A DNA stretch of 64,000 nucleotides from Spirochaetota bacterium. GTDB taxonomy: Bacteria > Spirochaetota > UBA4802 > UBA5550. Within the stretch, counting starts at the first letter, position 1. The number at the start of each line of letters is the position of its first letter. The notes under the pieces were generated by a model. The model was not told the origin of the DNA, made no database searches, and saw only the letters and a program-made list of their open reading frames with translations. Made by a program: the position numbers and the translations under genes. The DNA is taken from the NCBI GenBank assembly GCA_017999915.1, contig JAGNKX010000013.1, positions 1 through 64,000 on the forward strand. The letters run 5' to 3'. This document shows, in pieces, positions 46,878-55,985 of this stretch.

Positions 46878-48386
46878 TCATTCAGGCAGAACAGGTTTCC
46901 CGCCCTTTGCGGCCGCCTCGATCGCTTTCGCCGCGGTTATCATGTCTTCCAGGAGCGGCTCGATGTCGCCCGGCTTCAGATAGCGCAGCGGCATCAAGGG
47001 AGCCTCCGCGTGGCCCGGCGCGAGATGGACGGCGAGGCTCGACCAGTCGAGCTTCAGCATGGCCAGCCTGTCCCAGCGGCCCAGGAGCCAGAGTAGCGGC
47101 GACATCATCGTTTCAAGAAACTCGGGCGATTGTTCCATTTTTTTCAGAATGGCCGGGCTTGCGTACCTGATGGGAAATGCGTTATCAAAAAGATCATCGC
47201 CGGTGGAGAAGCGGAAAAGCCCCTCGGGCGGGTAGCCGGGCGGCTCCGTTTTAAGGTAAAAGGGCGAGTCGTCTAGATCGACTTCGATGGCATAATCGTC
47301 GTCCGGGGAAATTTCTATATCCCTTCCCCGGTATACGGCATTGATCAGTCCCATGGACAGGGTGTATTCCGCCGCCTCATGCTTCCAGCCATGCTTTTCG
47401 GCCAGCCTGGTCATGGCCCTTTTACATCTTCCGGGCGTGCCGAACCAGTAGCCTATGTGCATGTGAAGGGCCCCCAAGACAGTCACGATCAAAAACACCG
47501 CGATGCCGATCACGCGTATCACAACCGTAATTATCTCTTCAATCTGCTCCTTGCCGTACCCCGTCAATTTCATGGCGATGGCGACGAAGAGGATGATAAG
47601 AATTATCGACGCGACCCCGGCTGCAAAAATTTTCAGCCAGGACGTCTTCCGGGCGGCCTTCCGCTTGGGCTTCCATCGCTTGACGGCGGCCTTTTCGTCC
47701 TTTTCATCCTTTCTTCTCCGCTCGGCGGATAGCCTGGCGGCAGTTTTTCCCTCGAAGCGGACGAACCACTGCGCCGTTCCCTTTGCCGGGTGAAGCCTGG
47801 TCCAGACGACGTCCGGAATATAGACGTCGACGCTGCAGTAGCCGCACGTCAGGATGCGCTTGCTTTCTTCCGTTACCTTCAGGGCGCCGCCGCACTGGGG
47901 GCAGGTCATTACGACGGGGGTCGGGGAGCTTTCATCGGGTTTTGCGAGAGGCTTTTCCCCGCCGGTTGTCTCCCTTTGGGGCGACAGGCACTGCGTCGCC
48001 GATGGTACGATCTCTATGAGCCAGGGCGGCGCCGGATACGCGTCTATTGAGGCGCCGCATGTTTCGCACGAAATCGATCTGTCGGCATCGGCGTCAAATT
48101 CGGGCAGCGCCGTCCCGCAGCCGGCGCATTTGGGCCTGAGAGCCCAGAATTTGTATTTATACGTGCCGGCCCCTGACATGAGAGTGGCGGCCCTTCCCTC
48201 TCCGGCGTCAAGACTTTCGCCTTCGTTTTCGAATTCATTGAGGAAGCCGCCGATAATGTCCGGGGGTATTGCGATCGGTTTGTGGCAGCCGGCGCAGATT
48301 ATCCGCCGGAGCGGCCCGTTTACCGGCGCGGGCTGTCCGCAGTTGCCGCAGGTCGTGCTTAATTCAAAACAACCGTATCGTGGCAT
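46878..48386 (-). CDS. Triple-zinc-ribbon membrane protein
   Basis: The 502-residue protein has three N-terminal zinc ribbons (CGNC/CAGC, CAGC/CETC, CPQC/CGYC; about 1-210), a Lys/Arg-rich linker and two membrane helices (about 250-310). An acidic C-terminal domain of unknown type follows (EISPDDDYAIEVDLDDSPFY; SPLLWLLGRWDRLAMLKLDW). Matching phrases with the gene at 44753 include PDVVWTRLHP against PDDIWVRLYP after ribbon three. ATG 48386 follows AAGGAGG. Confidence 0.75.
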   Translation of the reverse strand: MPRYGCFELSTTCGNCGQPAPVNGPLRRIICAGCHKPIAIPPDIIGGFLNEFENEGESLDAGEGRAATLMSGAGTYKYKFWALRPKCAGCGTALPEFDADADRSISCETCGASIDAYPAPPWLIEIVPSATQCLSPQRETTGGEKPLAKPDESSPTPVVMTCPQCGGALKVTEESKRILTCGYCSVDVYIPDVVWTRLHPAKGTAQWFVRFEGKTAARLSAERRRKDEKDEKAAVKRWKPKRKAARKTSWLKIFAAGVASIILIILFVAIAMKLTGYGKEQIEEIITVVIRVIGIAVFLIVTVLGALHMHIGYWFGTPGRCKRAMTRLAEKHGWKHEAAEYTLSMGLINAVYRGRDIEISPDDDYAIEVDLDDSPFYLKTEPPGYPPEGLFRFSTGDDLFDNAFPIRYASPAILKKMEQSPEFLETMMSPLLWLLGRWDRLAMLKLDWSSLAVHLAPGHAEAPLMPLRYLKPGDIEPLLEDMITAAKAIEAAAKGGKPVLPE

Positions 48387-48497
48387 TGATCGTTTTCCCT
48401 CCTTGTCTCATGTCGGTAAGACCTTGGTTGGCCGGAAAACTAAACGCGTACCGGCCGCGGCGGGTGTCATTCTTTGTTTATGTGCGGAGTAAGTAAC

Positions 48498-48538
48498 ACA
48501 AGAAGTAATCCCATCGCGGCGGGCGGATTACTTCTTGT
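48498..48538 (-). terminator. Hairpin downstream of the AT-rich small gene pair
   Basis: ACAAGAAGTAATCC and GGATTACTTCTTGT pair perfectly (14 bp) around a 13-base loop, 11 bases after the stop of the small gene at 48549. Confidence 0.65.
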
Positions 48539-48548
48539 AATAAGGGGA

Positions 48549-48704
48549 TTAAATCGCCTTATTCTTGGATTTCTTTTTCTTTGCCGTTTCAATTTCCTTT
48601 GTAATTCTATTGTACTCATATAAAGGCATTTCCTTAAAACCTTGTTTTTTTAAAAAACGTTCCGCCTCTTTGAGAGTCAAACTACCTTTGTTATTCTTTT
48701 TCAT
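48549..48704 (-). CDS. Small Lys-rich protein, possible antitoxin (51 aa)
   Basis: The frame opens MKKNNKGSLTLKEAERFLKK and ends KKSKNKAI. It is basic and helical. Its start overlaps the end of the upstream gene by 14 bases, as is usual in toxin-antitoxin pairs. The DNA is AT-rich compared with the surroundings. The family is not recognised, so the antitoxin role is inferred from layout only. Confidence 0.5.
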   Translation of the reverse strand: MKKNNKGSLTLKEAERFLKKQGFKEMPLYEYNRITKEIETAKKKKSKNKAI

Positions 48705-48876
48705 GTCTTTTATAAACCTCAATATATTCAGCGTATTTATATTGATAAATCAAAATCGCATGATTTAAACCTGTCTTATTGTCTAATTGATAATATATGA
48801 TAGTCCTGATTTTTTGTCCATCTTTATTAAATATGTCTTCATGGACATTTCCGTGCGCAGTGTCAAATCGTCTCAC
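48691..48876 (-). CDS. TumE/DUF6516-like protein, start uncertain
   Basis: The annotated GTG frame gives 61 residues. The RRFDTAHGNVHEDIFNKDG segment and the following beta-strands resemble TumE/DUF6516-type small toxins. Coding-like sequence continues upstream in the same frame to 49005 (VVKLLYFNNNRWHE...), but no ATG, GTG or TTG occurs before the stop at 49006-49008. The gene may have lost its start, or use a rare ATA/ATT start. It is AT-rich, overlaps the small gene at 48549 by 14 bases, and lies beside a palindromic repeat. Confidence 0.5.
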   Translation of the reverse strand: MRRFDTAHGNVHEDIFNKDGQKIRTIIYYQLDNKTGLNHAILIYQYKYAEYIEVYKRHEKE

Positions 48877-49148
48877 TTCATGCCATCTATTATTATTAAA
48901 ATATAGTAGTTTAACAACAAAGGATAATACCTGTTTGTTCCTGGTGTTTATATTTACAATTATTTGAATATGCGAATCTATGAAGATATAATATGTTTTT
49001 TTTATTCAGTAACCTGCATGCAATTGGCCGCCGGCGTCTCATGTCGCGCCTATATGTCATACGAACGGGAAATGCATGTTGTGAAAAAATTTTGAAATAT
49101 CATGTAGGCCCGGTCTCGATACCCCGCCTTCTTTTTGACAAACCTATC

Positions 49149-49199
49149 GGGCGTCTGTCTGAGGCGAGTCCCGCGAAGCGGGCGAGCCGAGTTACGCCC
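49149..49199. repeat. Hairpin element B1 (TCTGAGGC...GCCGAGTTA type)
   Basis: GGGCGT (49149-49154) pairs with ACGCCC (49194-49199), with an inner CCCGC/GCGGG stem. It carries the TGTCTGAGGC and GCCGAGTTA strings found in element A1, and the arm sequences differ from A1 while still pairing. Confidence 0.7.
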
Positions 49200-49255
49200 A
49201 TAGCCCCCGCCGGCGAGGCGGCGCGGGGGGAGGGATTTAAAGGGCCGCCTTTATT

Positions 49256-49297
49256 TCGACATCCTGTCGAGTGGCGGCAGGCGAACATCCTGTTCGC
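49256..49297. repeat. Double hairpin element B2 with CATCCTG apices
   Basis: TCGACA-TCC-TGTCGA (49256-49270) and GCGAACA-TCC-TGTTCGC (49281-49297) are separated by the GTGGCGGCAG spacer. Element A2 has the same layout. GCAAACA/TGTTTGC against GCGAACA/TGTTCGC is a compensatory pair. Confidence 0.75.
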
Positions 49298-49338
49298 TCG
49301 ATGGGCTGGCCGCGGTGCCACCCCCTCCCTTTAAAATA

Positions 49339-50739
49339 TTATTCAACCCCGTCCCAGCAATAGGTGCAGACTTTGTCTTTCGGAAGGCCGATGGCTTCCA
49401 CCAGGTCCTCCAGCTTCTGGTACTGCAGTGTCGTGAGGCCCAGGCGGAGGCGGATCCGCTCCACCATGGCACAGTACCGGTCCCCCTTGCCGGAGGCGTA
49501 TTCTTCAAGATGCGCGTCATCAGTGCCTTCCAGCTCCTTGATGGCAAGGCGGCCCGCCAGGTCCAGGGCGGACCGGGAACGCGAAAAATTCAGAAACTTG
49601 CACCCGTACACCAGGGGCGGGCAGGCGGGCCGCATGTGGACCTCCCTGGCGCCATAGTCGTATAGCCTCTGTATGGTGTCCTTCAGCTGGGTGCCGCGGA
49701 CGATGGAATCGTCGCTGAAGAGGATGCGTTTCCCGTGGATCAGCTCCCGCACCGGGATGAGCTTCATTTTTGCCACCAGGTCCCGGATCGCCTGGTCCTG
49801 GGGCATGAAGCTCCGGGGCCAGGTGGGTGTGTATTTCACAAAGGGGCGCTGGTACGGCTTTTTCGACTCGTTGGCGTACCCGATGGCGTGGGCCACGCCG
49901 GAATCGGGAATGCCCGCCACCACGTCGATGGGGGTCGTATCATTTTTCGCCAGGGCGGCGCCGCAGCGGTTCCGCACCGCCTCCACGTTGATGTTCTCGT
50001 AGCATGAGGGCGGATACCCGTAATAGACCCAGAGGAAGGAGCATATCTGCATGCGGCCACCGGGCTCCTTCACGGTTTTGACGCCCTCCTCGGTCATGAG
50101 GACGATCTCCCCGGGCCCAAGGTATTTCACGGTCTCGTAATCCAGGTTGGGGAAGGAGCAGGTCTCGAAAGCCGCGGCATGGGCGCCCGGCTTTTTTCCG
50201 ATCACGATGGGGGTCCGGCCCAGGCGGTCCCGGGCGGCGTAGATGCCGCCATGGGTAAGGAGCAGGATTGAGCAGGATCCTTCGATCGATTCCTGGGCGC
50301 GGGTGATGCCGTCCACGAAATTCGCCTCCTGGTTGATGAGGGTGGCCACCAGCTCCGTGGGATTGATCTCGCCGCCGCTCATCTCGGAGAAGTGCGTAGT
50401 GCGCTTGCCGTAGGCCGCTTTTATCAGCGCTTCGAAATTCTTTATGACGCCGACCGTGACGATGGAATAGGCGCCGAGGTGCGAGTTGATGATGAGGGGC
50501 TGGTCCTCGAAGTCGCTGATGACGCCGATCCCCCTGCGGCCCCTGAACTTGGGCAGATCATCGTCGAATTTTGACCGGAACGGCGCGTTGGAAATGTCAT
50601 GGATGCTTCGCTTGAAGCCGTTATCCCCCAGAACCGCCATGCCCCCCCGCTTGGTGCCGAGGTGGGAATGATAATCGGTCCCGAAAAAAAGGTCGCTCAC
50701 GCAGTCGTCCTTGGAAACAACACCGAAAAATCCGCCCAT
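49339..50739 (-). CDS. PurF-like amidophosphoribosyltransferase homologue without the N-terminal Cys
   Basis: The 466-residue protein has the PurF layout: a class II glutaminase-like N-terminal domain and a phosphoribosyltransferase domain with the PRPP loop ILFSDDSIVRGTQ (near 340). In PurF the residue after Met is the catalytic Cys that hydrolyses glutamine. Here the start reads MGGFFGVV, with Gly in that place. The other N-terminal landmarks (SHLGTKRGG, INSHLGAYS) are kept. It may use free ammonia or have another role. The C-terminus has a CTYCWDG segment. No purine genes are adjacent. Confidence 0.85.
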   Translation of the reverse strand: MGGFFGVVSKDDCVSDLFFGTDYHSHLGTKRGGMAVLGDNGFKRSIHDISNAPFRSKFDDDLPKFRGRRGIGVISDFEDQPLIINSHLGAYSIVTVGVIKNFEALIKAAYGKRTTHFSEMSGGEINPTELVATLINQEANFVDGITRAQESIEGSCSILLLTHGGIYAARDRLGRTPIVIGKKPGAHAAAFETCSFPNLDYETVKYLGPGEIVLMTEEGVKTVKEPGGRMQICSFLWVYYGYPPSCYENINVEAVRNRCGAALAKNDTTPIDVVAGIPDSGVAHAIGYANESKKPYQRPFVKYTPTWPRSFMPQDQAIRDLVAKMKLIPVRELIHGKRILFSDDSIVRGTQLKDTIQRLYDYGAREVHMRPACPPLVYGCKFLNFSRSRSALDLAGRLAIKELEGTDDAHLEEYASGKGDRYCAMVERIRLRLGLTTLQYQKLEDLVEAIGLPKDKVCTYCWDGVE

Positions 50740-50991
50740 AGAAGATACTCCATTTATGGTTTATTGATTACAGGGGAGGGGATATTGTCCCGGCGTCCCG
50801 GTACAGTTCTTGCCGATTCGCTTTCCGTGTAAATACATATTTTTATTTTTTGAAAATAGGGAGAATCCAAACGATCATCGATGATATGAATGATGGCAAA
50901 GAAAGGGGCCGCGGGAAAGGCTTTTCCCGCCATTGAAGTTATTATAAGGGCAGGGGATTACATGGGCCCTTTTACAGGGCCATGGCTGATG

Positions 50992-51366
50992 CTATTTGGA
51001 CGAATCGGCCAGGCCGATGATGTTCCCCTCGCTGTCTGCCACCCTGGCGTAGGAGCCGTTCGGGATCGGCTGCTTGAGCGTGACCACCCTGCCGCCGGAG
51101 GCCACGACTTGCTTAATGGTTTCGTCAATCGACTGGACCCCGATAACTATCATCGGCTTTGACGCCTCGGCTTCGCGCGGAAACATGCCGCCGTTGATCG
51201 CGCCTTTTTCCATGACCATGTTGTCTTCGTCCGTCTCCGCCGCGTAGACCATGGTGTAATCCGTGTCCGGGATATCCAGGAGGCTCCACCCGAAAATGTC
51301 CCGGTAGAACCTGGATGCCCGCTCCTTGTTGTCATAGGGTATTTCAAAGTGAACTACTTTATCCAT
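50992..51366 (-). CDS. VOC-superfamily (glyoxalase-like) protein
   Basis: The 124-residue protein is a single VOC domain (HFEIPYDNKERASRFYRDIF at the start; GGRVVTLKQPIPNGSYARVA near the end). The His and the late D/E positions suit a metal or ligand site. The substrate is unknown; such proteins include glyoxalases and resistance proteins. Its ATG follows an AGGAGGCATATC sequence on the minus strand. It is a single gene. Confidence 0.85.
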   Translation of the reverse strand: MDKVVHFEIPYDNKERASRFYRDIFGWSLLDIPDTDYTMVYAAETDEDNMVMEKGAINGGMFPREAEASKPMIVIGVQSIDETIKQVVASGGRVVTLKQPIPNGSYARVADSEGNIIGLADSSK

Positions 51367-51644
51367 GATATGCCTCCTTTTAGGAATTTATTTTTTTTAT
51401 TGAATCCACGGCCTCAATAATCCATGTATTAAAGAATATACTATAATACTTATTTTCAGGGTTGGAGACAATGTTTTTTTCTGTTTCACATCATTTTTAT
51501 ACACATTAATGCTCTCTGTAAATATAGAAGCAAGATATAAGGGAAAAAGTCATGGTGAGCCCTGAAAAGGAATGCCGGCGGAGTCCACTGAGAGGGGATA
51601 AGTCATGACTTACGCCGCCTGGATCATCTGATTCACAGCGGCCC

Positions 51645-52928
51645 TCATTGATGGGGATCCACGGCGGTATCTTTTTTCTGCGACCCCGCAACCAGTCCGA
51701 ATCTGATCGCCATGTTCATTAGCTCGATTTTATTGCCTACCTTCAGCTTGTTATAGATGTTCACCAGGTGGGTTTCCACGGTCCGTTCGGCAATGGTCAG
51801 GGCCCGCGCTATCTCAAGGTTGGTCCTTCCTGCAACAGAGAGCTCGATGACCTCGAACTCCCGGTCGGTGATCCTGTAGGCTTCCTGCATCGTTTTTCTT
51901 CCCCTGTTCTCGCTGGAAATGACCAGGAATCCGGCATGATCGGAAAACCGGTCCGTAATACGGGAAACGTACGAATCCGTGTGGACACGGTCCGCGCCCT
52001 TTTTATAGCTGATGCGAAGGGTCGCGGTGTGCGCCGGGCCGGCAGAGAGTTCATTGAATAGTTCACGGATTGTGGCGTTTCCATCAATCACGTTAAAGAA
52101 GCAGGGGGCGTTCGCTGTGATACCGCCTGAGATCACGTTTTTCGCCGGACCGTTCATCAGCACTATCCTGTTCTCTCTGTCAGTGAGAACGACCATTTCG
52201 CTGATATGGCCTATCAGTTCGTCAGTGTTGATGAGCTGTTTTTCCGACATGAACCCGAGCCTGAACACCGCGTAATAGAGCCCGACAAGATAGAGGGCAT
52301 GGCCTGAAGGGCCGATATCGGGTATGCGGTATAATTTGAATGTGGGGATGATGAACTGGGTAAGGTTAACCAGTACCGTTGTCGAGATGAACGCGCCCAG
52401 GATGACATCCATCTGCCGCCGCTCCCTGTTCAACCCGGTTTTATTTCTGCGAAAGGCAAGGAGGGCGATGAATGCCGCCGAGTACGCGAGGATGAAACAC
52501 ATCGTGATATAGAACCAGGGGCTATCATAGGCCGGTTCGAATTTCCACCTGCCCATGTGTTCCGCGTACCTGAAAAAAAGCCCGGGGCTGGCGGATATCG
52601 GCGCCATGAGGGCCAGCACCGGCAGGTACAACAGGGCCTGCAGCGCAAGGGGCGGCTTTTTTTCCAGCGTGAGAACCAGGCTTATGTTCAGGTTCATCGT
52701 GTAGAACAACTAGAAACAGAAAGACGCGAAGATCGTTGAGGCTATAATCCGCTCCTGTGCCGGCGACGTGTATGCGATGATCGCGTCAATGTGCCACAGG
52801 GACACGACGATGCATACGGCGCCGAGCAATCTGTTTGTGGAATTGCGGAGATCGACCTTCAGTATGTAGATCCCCAACAAAAGGCAGAACACGGCTATCA
52901 GGGACATGATTGTTGAAAAAATCAGCAT
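51645..52928 (-). pseudogene. 7TM-sensor LuxR-type regulator interrupted by an in-frame amber codon
   Basis: From ATG 52928 a histidine-kinase-type 7TM sensor region begins (LLLGIYILKVDLRNSTNRL; VSLWHIDAIIAYTSP). The frame meets TAG at 52712-52710 and continues unbroken to 51645 with the remaining helices, a PAS-like segment and a LuxR HTH (DREFEVIELSVAGRTNLEIA, then VETHLVNIYNKLKVGNKIEL). One substitution (for example CAG to TAG) explains it. The C-terminal part has no good ribosome site. TAG is a normal stop elsewhere in the window. Confidence 0.8.
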
Positions 52929-53100
52929 ATATCAATATATATCAATACGGGTTTCCATCATTATCACGCGGGGGTCATTAAGGCGCTCGGCATTATCCAC
53001 TTCCGGGCGTTCCATGTCTTCATCATATCAATGGCCGGACAGAAGGCAAATACTTTTAAAAATACTCAGTGTTGAGCCGACGGGCCCCGCCTTCGCGGGG

Positions 53101-53544
53101 TCACTTCAAAGGGGCTTTAAGGACGCCGCGGACCTTGGCGATGACCGTGTCCCGGTCAAAGGGCTTCTTTATATACTCGTTTACGCCGCTCTGGATGATT
53201 TCCATTACCGTTTCTTTCTCGCCGTGAGAGGTCACCATAATGATCCTGGTGTCGGGAAGAATGGGCCTGAGTTTTTTCACTGTTTCAATACCGTTCATGA
53301 CCGGCATATCCATATCAATGAAGATAAAATCCGGTTTCATATTCTGATTTTTAATCTTAATGACGGCCACTTCGCCGTTATCTGCCTCGTCCAGTATCTT
53401 GAATTTCACGGACATGAGTATCTGCTTGAGCATTTCCCTGATTGTTCGGGAATCATCGACGACCAGGACCGTGTAGGAAGAACCGTCTTTCCGCACCCCG
53501 ATGGGGGGCTCTTTGTAGATGTTTGATCCGTCTTCTGGCACCAT
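53101..53544 (-). CDS. CheY-like single-domain response regulator
   Basis: The 147-residue protein is a receiver domain with an N-terminal tail of about 22 residues. The acidic pocket is VVDDSR, the phospho-acceptor Asp is in FIDMDMPVMNG, the Thr/Ser switch is in IIMVTSHGE, and the Lys is in IKKPFD. No output domain is present. It probably serves chemotaxis or another phosphorelay. The partner kinase is not adjacent. Confidence 0.9.
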   Translation of the reverse strand: MVPEDGSNIYKEPPIGVRKDGSSYTVLVVDDSRTIREMLKQILMSVKFKILDEADNGEVAVIKIKNQNMKPDFIFIDMDMPVMNGIETVKKLRPILPDTRIIMVTSHGEKETVMEIIQSGVNEYIKKPFDRDTVIAKVRGVLKAPLK

Positions 53545-53973
53545 AGGGGCCTCCCTTGCATAGTATTGAAGCGGCGACGGCCGGCGCCAGGCGCTTATCC
53601 TTCCCTAAGCGTTAACGGGTCGATAGAGGATTGCCGGCCCAACCAGGGGCTTATAATGGACCGGGGCTCCGCCGAAATCAAGAAAAAAAGCATCACCGCC
53701 TGTGTAAATTCTCCTCTCCCATCTGTCCGCCGCCGGGTTCAATGAAATTCATGCTTTTTCCCGTCCCCATCGGCATGGGGCTCCCCTGTTTTTTTTAAAA
53801 AAAGCTTGCAATAAATTAAACAATTAAACGATATACCCAATTGTTTAAACATGATGTTATTTGCGCCATGCGGTCCCGGGGAGCGGCGCCCTCTGTCCGG
53901 GGCCCCTGACGGGAACCAGAGATGCGCAGGGAGTCGGACTATTCGCACATAATCAAAGAGCGAGGTGTATACC
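53545..53973. other. Intergenic region upstream of the envelope-lipid operon
   Basis: No gene supported. A CCCCAT/ATGGGG hairpin near 53765-53780 is followed, after CTCCCCTG, by a T-run that could end an upstream transcript. An AT-rich segment contains the inverted repeat listed separately. A GC-rich section at 53860-53930 has no motif I recognise. Confidence 0.55.
53816..53848. promoter_or_regulatory. Inverted repeat, candidate TetR operator
   Basis: TTAAACAATT (53816-53825) and AATTGTTTAA (53839-53848) are exact complements 13 bases apart, about 125 bases before the glycosyltransferase start. The operon downstream ends with a TetR-family gene, so this is a likely operator. A possible -35 (TTGCAA) overlaps its left side. 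Confidence 0.5.
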
Positions 53974-55203
53974 ATGAAGATTGTATTTGTGATCGATAGC
54001 TGGAACGGCGGCAACGGCGGCGTGGTTGCCACAAAACGAATCGTGGACGAGCTTATCGCCCGGGGCCACCAGATACGGGTTGTCTCCACCGGGCAGCACA
54101 GCGGTCCCTACGAGTTTTTCGAGGTGCCCGGATATTACCTGCCGTTCATCAGGGAGTCGCTGGAAAAGATGAATTTTCTTTTCGCCAGGGGAAAGACCGA
54201 TGTCCTGGAAAAGGCCTTCGATGGGGCCGATGTCGTGCAGGTGCAGTTTCCCTTTTTCGCCGCGCGCAAGGCGGTCAGGGTGGCGAAAAAGATGGGCATC
54301 CCCGTCACCGGGGCCTGCCACGTGCAGCCGCAGAACATCATTGCCGCCATGGGCAAGGAAGACCCGATGATGGAAAAGATGTTCCATGCCCTCTTCAACT
54401 TCTGTCTCTTCAAGCAGGTGGATGCCATTCATTGCCCGTCGTCCTTCGCTGCGCGCATGCTCCTGGAGCATGGAAGCAGTGCCCATTTCCGGGTCATCTC
54501 CAACGGCATCCCCCGGGAATATCACCCGCGCCGGATGTCGCGGCCCTACTGGTTCGCCGACCGGTTCGTGATCCTGAATATCGGGCGCCACGCCATGGAA
54601 AAGCGGCAGGGCCTGCTCATCGAGGGCGTCATGAGATCGAAATACAGGGAGAATATCCAGCTGATCCTTTGCGGGAAGGGGGAGGACACGGGAAAGCTCA
54701 TCGAGAGCGGCAGGAGACTGCCGGTTAAACCTCTCATCGAATACGTGCCGCAGGAGGACAAGCTCCTCTACCTCAATACCGCCGACCTGTACCTCCATTC
54801 CTCCGTGGTGGAGCTGGAAAGCCTATCCTGCCTGGAGGCCATCGGCTGCGGCCTTCCCTGCCTGATCGGCAATTCGCCCCACAGCGCCGCGCCGCAATTC
54901 GCCCTGGACGAGCGTTTCCTTTTCGCCATGGATGACGCCGATTCCCTGGCGGAAAGCATCGATTACTGGTATGAGAACCGCGATGAACTGGCCGCGCTCA
55001 AGAGCCAGACCCTGGATATGGCGGACAACTACCGCATGGACCGCTGCATTACGGAACTGGAGGAGTTTTTCCGGGAGGCCGCTGCGGGCAATCTCAACGC
55101 CTGCGAGATTTCCGGCGAAATAACGGCTGTGCAGAACGATTTCTACCTGAACCGTTCCGAAGAGCCTGTCGGCGTGGCAGGCCGCAGCGGGGGGCTGATA
55201 TGA
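53974..55203 (+). CDS. GT4-type glycosyltransferase
   Basis: The 409-residue protein has the GT-B fold. The N-terminal half begins MKIVFVIDSWNGGNGGV (the usual GGxA/G start) and the C-terminal half has a VELESLSCLEAIGCGLPCL segment, the E-x7-E motif of GT4. A nucleotide sugar is probably the donor. The acceptor may be a lipid, because a PlsC-like acyltransferase gene overlaps by ATGA. ATG 53974 follows GAGGTG; GTG 53965 is an alternative start. Confidence 0.85.
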   Translation: MKIVFVIDSWNGGNGGVVATKRIVDELIARGHQIRVVSTGQHSGPYEFFEVPGYYLPFIRESLEKMNFLFARGKTDVLEKAFDGADVVQVQFPFFAARKAVRVAKKMGIPVTGACHVQPQNIIAAMGKEDPMMEKMFHALFNFCLFKQVDAIHCPSSFAARMLLEHGSSAHFRVISNGIPREYHPRRMSRPYWFADRFVILNIGRHAMEKRQGLLIEGVMRSKYRENIQLILCGKGEDTGKLIESGRRLPVKPLIEYVPQEDKLLYLNTADLYLHSSVVELESLSCLEAIGCGLPCLIGNSPHSAAPQFALDERFLFAMDDADSLAESIDYWYENRDELAALKSQTLDMADNYRMDRCITELEEFFREAAAGNLNACEISGEITAVQNDFYLNRSEEPVGVAGRSGGLI

Positions 55204-55985
55204 ACATGAAGGCCAGGCCGGAGATACCCCGGGACAAGATCATCCAGGTCAATAACACCAGGAAGATCGACTTTAACAGGCCATACAAGTTCATTTACAT
55301 GGACTGGTGGTACGATCTGCTCGTCGCGGTTCCCTTCCTCATCTCATATATCATTACGATATTCTGCGCCGCTTTTTGGGGATTCAGGAGTATCGGGAGG
55401 AAAAACCTGAAGATACTGCGTAGCCGGGGCTGCATCACCATATCGAACCATTGCCACTATTTCGATACGGTGTTCGCGAATTTCGTGGTCCTGCCGAAGC
55501 CGCTCCATACCGCGGTGGCGCAGAGGAACTGCGAGGTGCCCATAGCACGGCAGCTTCTCAGGATACACCGCGCCTTCCCCATCCCGGCCAACGGCAGGGG
55601 CCTTGAGATGATCATGGGCCCTGTCGGAGAGGCGCTGAAGAGAAAGCACCATATCCATTTTCTTCCCGAGGGAGACCTCGTGATGCTGAGCCAGACCATC
55701 CACCGCTTCAAGCCGGGTGCCTTCATCCTCTCGTGCGTTCACCAGGCGCCGATCGTGCCGATGGTCTACATCATCAGGCGGAGAAAATTCCGCGGGAGGG
55801 AGATGGGTCCGGCATGGATCAAGATCACCCAGGTGATCGGGGAGCCCATGTTTCCGCCGCCCCTTAACGCCGACGGCTCGCTTCCAAGGGAGGAGATGGA
55901 GCGGATGGCCGATCGCGCCGCGTCATGGATGGAGGATACCATTGATCGATACCACCGGGAGACAAAACATGGTCGAACAATCTGA
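55200..55985 (+). CDS. PlsC-type 1-acyl-glycerol-phosphate acyltransferase-like protein
   Basis: The 261-residue protein has one membrane helix (about 38-60) and the acyltransferase motifs: NHCHYFD (H-x4-D), FPIPANGRG and FLPEGDL. It transfers an acyl chain to a lipid or glycolipid acceptor at the inner membrane. It overlaps the glycosyltransferase gene by ATGA at its start, and the ABC ATPase gene by 17 bases at its end. Confidence 0.85.
   Translation: MNMKARPEIPRDKIIQVNNTRKIDFNRPYKFIYMDWWYDLLVAVPFLISYIITIFCAAFWGFRSIGRKNLKILRSRGCITISNHCHYFDTVFANFVVLPKPLHTAVAQRNCEVPIARQLLRIHRAFPIPANGRGLEMIMGPVGEALKRKHHIHFLPEGDLVMLSQTIHRFKPGAFILSCVHQAPIVPMVYIIRRRKFRGREMGPAWIKITQVIGEPMFPPPLNADGSLPREEMERMADRAASWMEDTIDRYHRETKHGRTI

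Noticed and set aside
52710-52712. Amber codon read as a sense codon through recoding
   Set aside because: TAG ends several ordinary genes in the window (for example at 3157, 12002 and 36310), so general recoding is not supported.
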